Source of the DNA: Saccharospirillum sp965652395
Lineage (GTDB): Bacteria > Pseudomonadota > Gammaproteobacteria > Pseudomonadales > Natronospirillaceae
Assembly (NCBI GenBank): GCA_965652395.1
Contig: CBFGUW010000014.1
Coordinates: 46,129-110,128 of the forward strand
Length of the DNA stretch: 64,000 nt
Direction of reading: 5' to 3'
Within the stretch, counting starts at the first letter, position 1. Every line of letters starts with the position of its first letter. Made by a program: the position numbers and the translations under genes. Positions 52,804 through 61,809 of the stretch are shown in pieces. Under the pieces are notes generated by a model, which saw only the letters and a program-made list of their open reading frames with translations, was not told where the DNA came from and ran no database searches.

Positions 52804-55800
52804 GATCGCTCGACGACCGCGGGCTTTTGGCCTATTTCAGCCAGCACCGGGTGGCGGCCAATCTGATCATGATCGTGGTTATCCTGTTCGGACTGGTGGC
52901 TCTGAACCGCCTGCCCACCCAGTTGATGCCCGACTATAGCCTGCCCGGTATTGATGTATCGACGAGTTGGCCGGAAGCCAATGCCCAGACGGTCGAGTCT
53001 TACCTGACCACGCCACTGGAACAGGCCATGCGTCAGTTGGATGATGTCGAGGAGGTTTGGTCCTGGTCCAGCCAGGGCCACAGCCAGATCACCGTGCGCT
53101 ATTCACTGGATGCGGATATGGACGGCGCCCTGTCCGACATGTCCGGCCTGCTGACCAGTTTCAGCGACTATCCCGAAGGTGCCGAAACACCGCGTTACCA
53201 GCAAATCGAAGACAAGGAACCCGTTTTTTCGCTGTTGGTCGGCTCGGCCGGTCCGCTGAGTGAGTTACGCCCTCTGCTGCATGAATTCAAGAACGATCTG
53301 ATGTCGCGTGGCATTGCCGATGTCGATGTACGGGGATTTCCGGATCATGAAATCGCCGTTGATGTCCCTCTGGACAATCTGCTGGCCAGCGGTCGGTCAT
53401 TGAGTGAGCTGGCGGATCAGATCCGTACCGCCAACCGGGACGACAGTGCCGGTCAGGTGGGTGACGATTTCACCCGTGCATCGGTGGTCAGTCAGCGACG
53501 TTCTGAAAGTGGCATCGACCTTTCTGACATGCCGCTCGCCAATCAGCAACCGCTGTCCACCCTGGCCGAGGTGGAACGCCGGGTGGCGCCCGGTGCGCGT
53601 CACTATGTGCTGGAGGGCCAGCCCGTCGCGCGAATGCTGGTCTACCGTTCGGACCATCTTGACAGCCTCGACACCAGCAAAATCATCTACACCTGGCTGG
53701 ACGAGGTTCGCCCGCAACTACCCCCGGGCACCGATATCGTTGTCTGGTGGGATATGTCGGAGTTCGTTGAAGGCAATATGGATATGTTGCTGCAGAACAG
53801 TCTGATGGGCCTGGTGCTGGTGGTGTCCATTCTGTTCGTCTTCCTTAACCGTCGCGTGGCCTGGTGGACGGCCATGGGCATTCCGGTCTCGGTGCTCGGC
53901 ACTTTGATTCTGCTGGACATGACCGGCGGTTCGATGAATTTCCTGTCGATGTTCGCCTTCCTGATGGCACTCGGCATCATCGTGGATGACGCCATCGTCG
54001 TCGGCGAGGAAACCGTCACCCAAATGGAAAAAGGTCTGGAACCGGCCGAAGCCGCCAAAACCGCCGCCCGGCGGATGTTCGGGCCGGTGATGGCCAGCTC
54101 ACTCACCACCATTGCCGCCTTTTTCCCGCTGTTGTTGGTACCGGGGCCGTTCGGCGAACTGCTGCGGCCTATTCCTGTCGTGATCATCAGCGTAATCATC
54201 GCTTCACTGATCGAATGCTTTTTGATTCTGCCCGGCCACCTGAACCACAGTTTCCATGGCCGCAACCCGAACCGTAGCCGTTTCCGGTTATTCATGGACA
54301 ACAGCATTCACACGGTGCGCGAACGTTATTACCGCCCTTTTGTTACCTGGGCGATTCGGAACCGCGCTGTCACGCTGAGCCTGGCGCTTGGATTGTGTGT
54401 GGTGGCCTATGGTCTGCCCATGTCCGGCCTGGTGCCGGTGACCGATATGAACAACATCGAAGACAACATGGTCACCGCTTACGTAGAGTTTTACGACGGA
54501 ACCGACGAACAGACCATCGACCGTTACACTGCCCAGATGAAAACGGCTATGGAAGCCACCGAGAAGGCACTGGGCAATGGCCAACCCATCGTGGATCAGG
54601 TTTACGAAATATACAGTGCCGACGAGGGGTTCACCCAGGTTCAGGCCCGTCTGGTTGACCGTGACAACCGGCCGGTGTCCAACGGTGATTTCTTGAAAGC
54701 CTGGGGCGAGCGCATCGATACCGGGCCTGAGGTCTCCTATCTTTCAACGGCCAATGAAGACGGCGGCGGCCAGACCACCCTCACCTTTTTCCTGGCAGGA
54801 CGGGACCTCACCACTCTGAAACAGGGCGCTGAAGAGCTGAAAGCCCGTCTCGAGGATTACGCAGGGCTCTCCAACGTACGCGACACCCTCCCCTGGGGCG
54901 ATGAGAAGCGGGTCTTCGAACTGAACGCCATGGGCCGTGGGCTCGGCCTGACCGAACCGGACATCGCCCGCCAGATCCGCCAGGCGTTCATGGGCATCGA
55001 AGCCCAGACCTTCACCGAAGATGGTCTCGATATTCCCGTCATGGTGCGCTTGGCTGAACCCGACCGCGAAGCACCCGGCGCGCTCTATGATCTGCCCATC
55101 CGCACTCCGGACGGCAGCTATGTACGTCTGGCCGAAGTGGCGGATTTCCGTACCGAGCGGGGGCTAAGCTCCATTTTCCACAACAATGGCCAACTGGGTC
55201 TGGAAGTGAAGGCCGAGGTGCTTGGCGAGAACGCCAACATGACGGACATTGCCGAGGACATCCGCTCCCAGGAGCTGCAACCCATTCTGGATCGCTACGG
55301 TCTCACCGCCGAAATCCAGGGCAGCGCCCAGGATATCCAGGAAATGCAGCAGAACCTGATCATCGCCGCCATCGGTGGGTTCGCGATGATTTATTTCATT
55401 CTGGTCTGGATGTTCGGCAGCTACAGCTGGCCGCTGGCCGTGATGTCCGCCATCCCCCTCGGGTTGACCGGCGCGATCTTCGGGCATTGGCTATTGGGGT
55501 TCGAGCTGACGTTTCTGTCTTTCTTCGGCTTGTTCGGCCTGGGCGGCATCATCATCAACGACGCGATCATCCTGATTAACCGCTATCAGGAGATTCGCGC
55601 CGAACAACCGGACCTGAACGCCAGAGACGCCATCATCGAAGCCAGTTGCCAGCGTTTCCGCGCCGTGATGCTGACCTCCATCACCACCGTCGCGGGCCTG
55701 GTGCCCATCCTGATGGCGGATTCGGTGCAGGCGCAGTTAGTGCAGAGTATGGCAACGTCGCTGGCGTTTGGCCTGTCTTACGGGACTTTGCTGGTGCTGG

Positions 55801-55892
55801 TGGTGATTCCGGCCACCTTGACCTTCATTGAATCCGCCAACGGTCGCCGCCGGCAGTTTAGTGGCTGGGTGCGGCAGCGGGTGTTTGGTTAA
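52800..55892 (+). CDS. RND family efflux permease
   Basis: A 1030-residue inner-membrane pump of the HAE1/AcrB superfamily. Opening YFSQHRVAANLIMIVVILFGLVAL, two periplasmic loops, and transmembrane motif ALGIIVDDAIVVGEETVTQM, where the paired aspartates carry protons. The C-terminal half repeats with LGGIIINDAIILINRY. Family members expel drugs, dyes or lipids. Its stop overlaps the stop of the converging methyltransferase gene by four bases. Confidence 0.95.
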   Translation: MRSLDDRGLLAYFSQHRVAANLIMIVVILFGLVALNRLPTQLMPDYSLPGIDVSTSWPEANAQTVESYLTTPLEQAMRQLDDVEEVWSWSSQGHSQITVRYSLDADMDGALSDMSGLLTSFSDYPEGAETPRYQQIEDKEPVFSLLVGSAGPLSELRPLLHEFKNDLMSRGIADVDVRGFPDHEIAVDVPLDNLLASGRSLSELADQIRTANRDDSAGQVGDDFTRASVVSQRRSESGIDLSDMPLANQQPLSTLAEVERRVAPGARHYVLEGQPVARMLVYRSDHLDSLDTSKIIYTWLDEVRPQLPPGTDIVVWWDMSEFVEGNMDMLLQNSLMGLVLVVSILFVFLNRRVAWWTAMGIPVSVLGTLILLDMTGGSMNFLSMFAFLMALGIIVDDAIVVGEETVTQMEKGLEPAEAAKTAARRMFGPVMASSLTTIAAFFPLLLVPGPFGELLRPIPVVIISVIIASLIECFLILPGHLNHSFHGRNPNRSRFRLFMDNSIHTVRERYYRPFVTWAIRNRAVTLSLALGLCVVAYGLPMSGLVPVTDMNNIEDNMVTAYVEFYDGTDEQTIDRYTAQMKTAMEATEKALGNGQPIVDQVYEIYSADEGFTQVQARLVDRDNRPVSNGDFLKAWGERIDTGPEVSYLSTANEDGGGQTTLTFFLAGRDLTTLKQGAEELKARLEDYAGLSNVRDTLPWGDEKRVFELNAMGRGLGLTEPDIARQIRQAFMGIEAQTFTEDGLDIPVMVRLAEPDREAPGALYDLPIRTPDGSYVRLAEVADFRTERGLSSIFHNNGQLGLEVKAEVLGENANMTDIAEDIRSQELQPILDRYGLTAEIQGSAQDIQEMQQNLIIAAIGGFAMIYFILVWMFGSYSWPLAVMSAIPLGLTGAIFGHWLLGFELTFLSFFGLFGLGGIIINDAIILINRYQEIRAEQPDLNARDAIIEASCQRFRAVMLTSITTVAGLVPILMADSVQAQLVQSMATSLAFGLSYGTLLVLVVIPATLTFIESANGRRRQFSGWVRQRVFG

Positions 55893-57181
55893 GCTTTACG
55901 CAGTATCGCCACGAACATGGTGTCGGCGTCTTCGTCTGGAGCGCCGACAATACCCTGCGTCTCCAGTTCGAATTCAGGGTGGTCTACCAAGAAAGCCGCC
56001 ACCCGATCTTCATTCTCTTCCACCAGCCAACTGCAGGTGGCATAAACCAAACGCCCCCCTTTGGCGACCGGACTGTGGGCTTTATTCAGCAGTTGGTCCT
56101 GAAGCTGGTTAAGTTCCCGCAGCAATGCCTGCGTCAATCGCCAGCGACCATCCGGGCTGCGGCGCCAGGTGCCCGCGCCCGTGCAGGGGGCATCGATCAA
56201 TACCGCGTCGAATTCCATGCCGTCCAAAGGGGCGACATGCCGGGTATCGGTGGCATCCAACACCTGGGTTTGAAGGTGCTGGATATCGAGCCGCCTGGCC
56301 CGCTGTTCGGCTTGATCCAATGCATGACCACGGATATCGCTGGCCAATATATGGCCGTCCGGCCCTACCGCCATGGCAAGAGCCAGGGCTTTGCCGCCCG
56401 CTCCGGCGCATAAATCCCAGATGCGCTCGCCGGGTTGGGCTTGTACCGCCTCAACGATGCGTTGACTGGCTTTATCCTGAATGTCCAGCCAGCCTTTTTC
56501 CCAGGCTTCGGAGCGGGTGAGACGGCTGTCCGCTTCAATCGACAGCCCCAGCCCATCGCGACTGAGAATCACAAAGCCCTCGGCCTGCAACGATTCTACC
56601 GCTTCGGTGTCGCAACCAGGTACCAGCCGTAGCCATAACGGCGGACGCTCCTGTTGCATGGCCTGCCAGCGATTCAAGGTGGGCTCATTCCAGTTCGACG
56701 CCGTCTGGCGGCGTTTGAGCCAGTTCTGCCAGGAAGGTAACCAACCTTGCTGCAACCGGCCTACCAGGGCTTGCTGTTCTTGATCAAGCGCCGACAAAAA
56801 AGCCCGGCGCCGGGTGGCGTCCTCGATTTCACGAGGAAGCTGGGCGTCCGCGCCATCCAACAAAACCAGCCAGGACCAGAGCTCGGCGGGATTAACGTCG
56901 CGAAGCCGATGCCAAACATCGTCTCGGTCCCAGTCGAGCGACTTCCCCAGGTAAAGATGCTGAAGCCAGACGGCGGCAGCCGCCTCCCGGCATAGCCTGA
57001 AGATGGCATCACTGTAAAAACGGCGATCCTTGCGACCAAAAGCCTTGTGCTCCCGAAACTGAGCCGCCAACCAACGGTCTGTCTGAGGCCAGCGCTCATT
57101 GCGCAGCAGAGCCTCGGTCAGGTTGAGGAGATGAGGCCAACGATAACCGGGCCAGTGGGCGGTTTTTGGGGGTAAAGCCAT
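55889..57181 (-). CDS. RsmB/NOP-family RNA cytosine-5 methyltransferase
   Basis: A 430-residue SAM-dependent methyltransferase. N-terminal helical RNA-binding part, then WDLCAGAGGKALALA (SAM), DAPCTGAGTWRRSPDGRW with the first catalytic cysteine, and YATCSWLVEENE with the second. It makes m5C in rRNA or tRNA. The N-terminal domain is unlike the NusB-type of RsmB, and no PUA domain as in RsmF is obvious, so the exact target is open. Confidence 0.9.
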   Translation of the reverse strand: MALPPKTAHWPGYRWPHLLNLTEALLRNERWPQTDRWLAAQFREHKAFGRKDRRFYSDAIFRLCREAAAAVWLQHLYLGKSLDWDRDDVWHRLRDVNPAELWSWLVLLDGADAQLPREIEDATRRRAFLSALDQEQQALVGRLQQGWLPSWQNWLKRRQTASNWNEPTLNRWQAMQQERPPLWLRLVPGCDTEAVESLQAEGFVILSRDGLGLSIEADSRLTRSEAWEKGWLDIQDKASQRIVEAVQAQPGERIWDLCAGAGGKALALAMAVGPDGHILASDIRGHALDQAEQRARRLDIQHLQTQVLDATDTRHVAPLDGMEFDAVLIDAPCTGAGTWRRSPDGRWRLTQALLRELNQLQDQLLNKAHSPVAKGGRLVYATCSWLVEENEDRVAAFLVDHPEFELETQGIVGAPDEDADTMFVAILRKA

Positions 57182-57393
57182 GAAAACGCTCGGTGAATGG
57201 GACGCGGCGCGCAGTATAGAGCACCGTCGGTGGCCTTTACAGAGGGTTATGCCATTATGGACGGCTGTCCGGCGGGCTGCTGTCGCTTAAGGGGAGCTGC
57301 TGGAAGTCTGTAGTCATCGTTATCGCGCTCCCATGCATCCCCGCCGGTCCACTGCGCTGTCCGATACATAACGAAGAAAAAGCGAGAACACCT

Positions 57394-58191
57394 ATGATAA
57401 CGCCCTTGGCTGTAATCACCGGTGGCACCAGTGGTATTGGTGCCGCCTTTGCCCGTCGCCTGGCGGCAGACGGCTACAACCTCCTGCTGACGGGACGACG
57501 GGAGGAACAATTGGCCACCCTGTGCCGGGAATTGAGCGATCAGTACGGCATCGGATCCAGCTACCTGCTCGGCGACCTGGCCGATATCAACGACCGGGTG
57601 GCTCTGGAGGAGGAAATACGTCTGCTGCCGCGTCTCGATGTACTGATCAATAACGCCGGCTATGCCGAGGACGGCCGCTTTGGGGATATCGAGTGGGCGC
57701 GGCATCAGGCGCTGCTGGATGTGCATGTCCGTTCCACCCTGCAACTGACGCATGCTGCCCTGCCAAAGCTGTTGGCGGCCAAAGGCCGCATCATTAATGT
57801 CGCCTCGGTGGCCAGTTGGCTTCCCACCCCTCAAAGTGCGCTGTACGGGCCGACCAAGGCCTTTGTTCGCAGTTTTTCCGAAACGCTGGCGCTGAGTTAC
57901 CACGCCGAAGGTTTGCGGGTGCAGGCTTTGTGCCCCGGCTTCACCATCACCGATTTCCATCAGAAACTGGGGCTGGACCCTGGTTCCTTTTACCGGCAAC
58001 ACGGTCTTATGCGGGCCTGGACTGCCACCCAGGTAGTGGACCGCTCGCTTCACGACCTCGAACGGGGACGCATCGTTTGCGTTCCCGGTTGGAATTATCG
58101 CCTTATCGTGACGGCGTTGCGTCACCTGCCGATGGGCATTTTGCATTGGGCCCAGCGGAGAACCAAGGTTGCCCGCTATGGAGCGGACTGA
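57394..58191 (+). CDS. Short-chain dehydrogenase/reductase (DltE/YqjQ-like)
   Basis: A 265-residue SDR: TGGTSGIGAAFARRLA, NNAGYAEDGRF, NVASVASWLP with the serine, and YGPTK. The C-terminal extension after FHQKLG is characteristic of the DltE-type group linked to lipid or cell-envelope metabolism. It is monocistronic, between a methyltransferase and an HD-GYP gene. Substrate unknown. Confidence 0.9.
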   Translation: MITPLAVITGGTSGIGAAFARRLAADGYNLLLTGRREEQLATLCRELSDQYGIGSSYLLGDLADINDRVALEEEIRLLPRLDVLINNAGYAEDGRFGDIEWARHQALLDVHVRSTLQLTHAALPKLLAAKGRIINVASVASWLPTPQSALYGPTKAFVRSFSETLALSYHAEGLRVQALCPGFTITDFHQKLGLDPGSFYRQHGLMRAWTATQVVDRSLHDLERGRIVCVPGWNYRLIVTALRHLPMGILHWAQRRTKVARYGAD

Positions 58192-58296
58192 GGCGTTGCG
58201 GGGTGTTACTTGACGGAATCCGGGTTATGGCAAACAATGAGTTTCCCTTACTGACGTGTGATAAGGCTCACATTTCTAAACATCCGGGCAACGCAT

Positions 58297-59541
58297 GTGA
58301 CCCAGTACACCCAGAAGATCAACGAAACCACGGTGAAGATGCCAGTCGCATTGCTTCAAGTGGGTATGTTTGTTTGTCGTCTGGACCGTCCCTGGCTGGG
58401 CACGCCCTTTTTGATGCAGGGTTTCCTGATCGAAAACCGGGACATGCTGCAGTCGGTCAGGGCCCTGTGCAGCCAAGTGTTTGTCGACCCGAACAAGAGC
58501 CTGGTTCGCCTCAGTGTTCCCCGGGAACGTCAGCTCCATAAAACACCCGACTTTCAAGGCTTCACGCCGAAGGTCGACCGGGAGATGGCCCGCCTGGGGC
58601 TTCGCTCCGTCCTCCCGACCTACACCCGCACGCTCAAAGGCGTGAAGGAAGCGTTGCGAGAGGTCAGTCGGGGCCATCCGCTGAACCCCAGCCGCCTCGC
58701 CCAGCAGGTGGACAACTGCATCTCGGCATTGATCGACAACATTCCGGCCATGACCTGGCTTTCCCGCGTGAAAAGCCACGACGATTACACCTATGAACAC
58801 GCCATGCACGTCAGTCTGCTGTGCATGGTGTTCGGCATTCATTGTGGCTGGCCCCGACATGAAGTTCGCCAGGCCGGGCTGGCCGGACTCCTCTTCGATC
58901 TGGGCAAGCTGCGTATTCCCCGGGCGGTATTGAACAAACCTTTTCCGCTGTCGGAAACGGAATGGCAGATGGTGCGCGAACATCCGAAATGGACACGCTT
59001 CCTGCTGGAAAAATCCGGCTTCGAACAGGAAGTGGTCGCGGCCTGTTATTACCATCATGAACGCCCGGACGGCCAAGGCTACCCGGTGCGCCGACTGGCT
59101 AACCAGGTGCCGCTGACCGCCCGCCTGATCCATATCCTCGATGCTTTCGATGCCATGATCAGCTACCGCCCCTACGCCCAGCAACGAACGGTATATGACG
59201 CGATTCGGGTCCTGTACAAAGGCCGTGGGCATGAATTCGACGGTGCTCTGGTCGATCAGTTCATCGAACTGATGGGCGTCTACCCAATCGGTACGCTTGT
59301 CGAATTGAGTAGCGGTGAAGTGGCGGTCATTATTGGTCAGAATCACAACGCCCGCCTGCTGCCGAAAGTCTCCATCATTCGGGACCGCAACAAGAATCCG
59401 ATTGAAGAACGGATGGTCAACCTCAAAGACCTGACCGACACCGAAGGCAAACCCCGTTTCCGCGTAAAGCAAATGCTGCTCGATGGCAGTTATGGCGTTT
59501 TTATGCAGGAATATACGCGGCATTTAGTGCTCGACGCCTAA
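58297..59541 (+). CDS. DUF3391/HD-GYP protein with a degenerate HD dyad
   Basis: About 414 residues from GTG 58297; GTG 58333 and ATG 58339 are alternative starts, none with a good ribosome site. The N-terminal DUF3391 domain reads MPVALLQVGMFVCRLDRPWL. In the HD-GYP domain the GYP part is intact (HHERPDGQGYP), but the HD dyad reads LLFDLGK where active enzymes have HDIGK: the metal-binding histidine is phenylalanine (codon at 58894). c-di-GMP hydrolysis is therefore doubtful; it may be a c-di-GMP sensor or interaction protein. Confidence 0.88.
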   Translation: MTQYTQKINETTVKMPVALLQVGMFVCRLDRPWLGTPFLMQGFLIENRDMLQSVRALCSQVFVDPNKSLVRLSVPRERQLHKTPDFQGFTPKVDREMARLGLRSVLPTYTRTLKGVKEALREVSRGHPLNPSRLAQQVDNCISALIDNIPAMTWLSRVKSHDDYTYEHAMHVSLLCMVFGIHCGWPRHEVRQAGLAGLLFDLGKLRIPRAVLNKPFPLSETEWQMVREHPKWTRFLLEKSGFEQEVVAACYYHHERPDGQGYPVRRLANQVPLTARLIHILDAFDAMISYRPYAQQRTVYDAIRVLYKGRGHEFDGALVDQFIELMGVYPIGTLVELSSGEVAVIIGQNHNARLLPKVSIIRDRNKNPIEERMVNLKDLTDTEGKPRFRVKQMLLDGSYGVFMQEYTRHLVLDA

Positions 59542-59548
59542 ACTAGTC

Positions 59549-59633
59549 GGGGAGACGCTTGACGGGAGACGCTGAACGCAAACCCCTGGCACCTCTGCTC
59601 TCAGCGTCTCCCATCAAGCCTCTCCCGTCTCCC
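59549..59633. repeat. Heptamer-derived inverted repeat, possible terminator
   Basis: The left half (59549-59575) contains GGGAGACGCT twice; the right half (59601-59633) is its imperfect inverted copy (TCAGCGTCTCCC ... CCGTCTCCC) followed by TTTTC. The building blocks are the same heptamers found at 61160 and 63942. It begins 8 bases after the HD-GYP stop and can fold into a long hairpin that would end its transcript. Confidence 0.75.
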
Positions 59634-59713
59634 TTTTCAAACGCCCCTTTCCAACTTGTGCAAAGCGCCAAAAGTCGTCACTCTTGGCGGGTCTACAACT
59701 GTTCGATATACCA

Positions 59714-61156
59714 ATGAATTGGAATTGGCTTCTCACTCTGGGTTTGTGGCTGTACTTTCTACTCCTGCTGGCGCTGAGCTTCCGTATTCTGATGCGCCGC
59801 CGCAGTGTGGGTGTGACGCTCGCCTGGCTGTTGCTGATTTATGCCCTGCCCTTGCTGGGCCTGGGGCTTTATCTGCTGTTCGGGGAGCGCTATCTCGGTC
59901 GGCTTCGTGCCAAGCGCGCTCAGACGCAATACAGCTTTTATCGCCAATGGTTGGATGAAGTCGCCAACCGCAAGGCAGTGTCGGCCGAAACCAACTCCCC
60001 CCTGCGCCCGGTGATGGAACTCACTCTCGGCAGCCTCGGTATGCCCGCCCTTCACGGCAATCACTGGCGCCTGTTGCAAACTCCCAGCGTGGTGTTTGAT
60101 CAACTGTTGCACGATCTGGCGGATGCACGCGAATGGGTGTTCATGGAGTTTTATATTCTTGAAGGCGCGGGTCGGGTGGAGGAAATTCTGCAGGCTTTGG
60201 AAAGCGCGCGTTCCCGTGGCGTTAAAGTGCATTTGCTGCTCGACAGTGTCGGCTCCAATGCATTTCTGAAAAGTCGACGCTGTAAGACATTGCAGAATGC
60301 CGGAGTGGAAGTGCTCGACATGCTGCACGCCAACCTTTTCCGTATGTCGCTGCAGCGGGTCGACCTACGCCATCACCGCAAGCTGATCAGCATCGACAAC
60401 CACATCGCCTACACCGGTTCCATGAACCTGGCCGATCCACTCTGGTTCAAACAGGGCAGTGGCTACGGCCCCTGGATCGACCTGATGGTACGGTTGGAAG
60501 GCCCGATGGCGTCCATCATGCAAGGCACCATGATTTTCGACTGGGAGATGGAAACCGGCCATCGGCTTGAGAAAGGCCTGGCCTGGCCGAAAGACTCCGC
60601 CCATGGCCGCAGCCTGATGCAATTTCTCCCCACCGGCCCGGCATTCGATGAAGACATCATGCTGCAGGTCCTGCTCACCGCCATCCACAACGCCCGCGAG
60701 CGTGTCGTGATCAGCACGCCTTATTTCGTACCGGACGAAGCCGTGATGCAGGCGTTGAAGTCGGTGGCCAAACGCGGCCTGCAGGTCACTTTGCTGGTTC
60801 CCCGACGCATAGACAGCCGTCTGGCTCAATATGCAGGTCGGTCTTTCTACGAAGAATTGCTCAGCCACGGCGTTGAGATATTGCGCTTCACCGGCGGCTT
60901 GCTGCACACCAAGAGTGTAATCATCGACGACCATCTGGTGTTGATCGGCTCGGTCAATCTCGACATGCGCAGCATTTGGCTGAATTTCGAATCCACCCTG
61001 GTCATCGACGACCATGGCTTCTACCGGGCCATGTCCGGTGTTATCGATGGCTACAGGCACAACAGCCATCGACTGAATCTCAGCCAGTGGCGTAGGAGAC
61101 CCCTTTACAAGCGGGTGTTGGAAAACCTGGCGCAGTTGGCCAGTCCGTTACTTTGA
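59714..61156 (+). CDS. Cardiolipin synthase (phospholipase D type)
   Basis: 480 residues from ATG 59714. Two N-terminal membrane helices, then two phospholipase D catalytic motifs HxKxxxxD: HRKLISIDN with GSMN, and HTKSVIIDD with GSVNLD. It condenses two phosphatidylglycerols (or related donors) to cardiolipin at the inner membrane, as in ClsA, whose length and layout it matches. Confidence 0.93.
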   Translation: MNWNWLLTLGLWLYFLLLLALSFRILMRRRSVGVTLAWLLLIYALPLLGLGLYLLFGERYLGRLRAKRAQTQYSFYRQWLDEVANRKAVSAETNSPLRPVMELTLGSLGMPALHGNHWRLLQTPSVVFDQLLHDLADAREWVFMEFYILEGAGRVEEILQALESARSRGVKVHLLLDSVGSNAFLKSRRCKTLQNAGVEVLDMLHANLFRMSLQRVDLRHHRKLISIDNHIAYTGSMNLADPLWFKQGSGYGPWIDLMVRLEGPMASIMQGTMIFDWEMETGHRLEKGLAWPKDSAHGRSLMQFLPTGPAFDEDIMLQVLLTAIHNARERVVISTPYFVPDEAVMQALKSVAKRGLQVTLLVPRRIDSRLAQYAGRSFYEELLSHGVEILRFTGGLLHTKSVIIDDHLVLIGSVNLDMRSIWLNFESTLVIDDHGFYRAMSGVIDGYRHNSHRLNLSQWRRRPLYKRVLENLAQLASPLL

Positions 61157-61159
61157 TTT

Positions 61160-61187
61160 GGGAGACGGGAGACGGGAGACGGGAGAC
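61160..61187. repeat. Tandem heptamer GGGAGAC, four perfect copies
   Basis: GGGAGAC repeated four times without a mismatch, starting four bases after the cardiolipin synthase stop and followed by GCTGA. The same heptamer leads the array at the window's right end. Confidence 0.95.
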
Positions 61188-61195
61188 GCTGAAGG

Positions 61196-61807
61196 TTAGG
61201 CTTCTTTCTGATACAGACCCAGTAGCATTAGCATAGCCACGACACCGGTGGCCGGAACCAACACCAGGAAATAACGCAGTGGGTGATATAACCCGGACGC
61301 ACCCGCCAGAATGCCAATCCCACCGCCACCGCCAATGAGCCAGTTACCCGGTGTATTCACCAGTACCGCCAACACCCAATAGGGATGATTCACCAGGTTT
61401 CGGTCCGCAAAACGCAAAGCCTTGGCGCCCAGGCCATTACCGCGAGTTTCCGCTTCCTGAAGACTTCCCCTGAACCGGCTGCTCAAACGGTCGACCCAAG
61501 GCCATTCCCGCATCCAATACCCCAGGGCAAAGGCGATCAGTAGACCGACCGGCGTTGCCAGCCAAATGGAGAGAATAGCCGCCTTGCCAAAGGCGGCCAT
61601 GACCATCCAGCCTAATTCCACCGCAGGTAAATAGGGGACGGCCAGCGCGAGCGCATAGAGGGTGGAAGTCACCAGCAGCACCCAGAATAGCGGGTAGCGA
61701 CTCTGCTCGAGCCAGTTCATGATCAGGCCCTTGCCATCCGAGAACAGCACCAACCAAAGCATGGCGACTAGCGCCGCTACACCAAAAAGACGCCGCCACC
61801 AGGCCAT
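61196..61807 (-). CDS. VTT/DedA-like small membrane protein
   Basis: 203 residues with about six hydrophobic segments. The central part LALAVPYLPAVELGWMVMAAFGKAAILSIWLATPVG resembles the re-entrant loop region of VTT-domain (TMEM64/DedA) proteins; a glycine-rich loop, LIGGGGGIGILAG, is near the C-terminus. It starts two bases after the degenerate GGDEF gene and is co-transcribed with it. Function unknown; lipid scramblase-like activity is only a family-level idea. Confidence 0.7.
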   Translation of the reverse strand: MAWWRRLFGVAALVAMLWLVLFSDGKGLIMNWLEQSRYPLFWVLLVTSTLYALALAVPYLPAVELGWMVMAAFGKAAILSIWLATPVGLLIAFALGYWMREWPWVDRLSSRFRGSLQEAETRGNGLGAKALRFADRNLVNHPYWVLAVLVNTPGNWLIGGGGGIGILAGASGLYHPLRYFLVLVPATGVVAMLMLLGLYQKEA

Positions 61808-61809
61808 GC

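Noticed and set aside
58276..59523. Minus-strand 415-residue open frame opposite the HD-GYP gene
   Set aside because: Fully antisense to a gene with recognised domains; composition is not that of a known protein.
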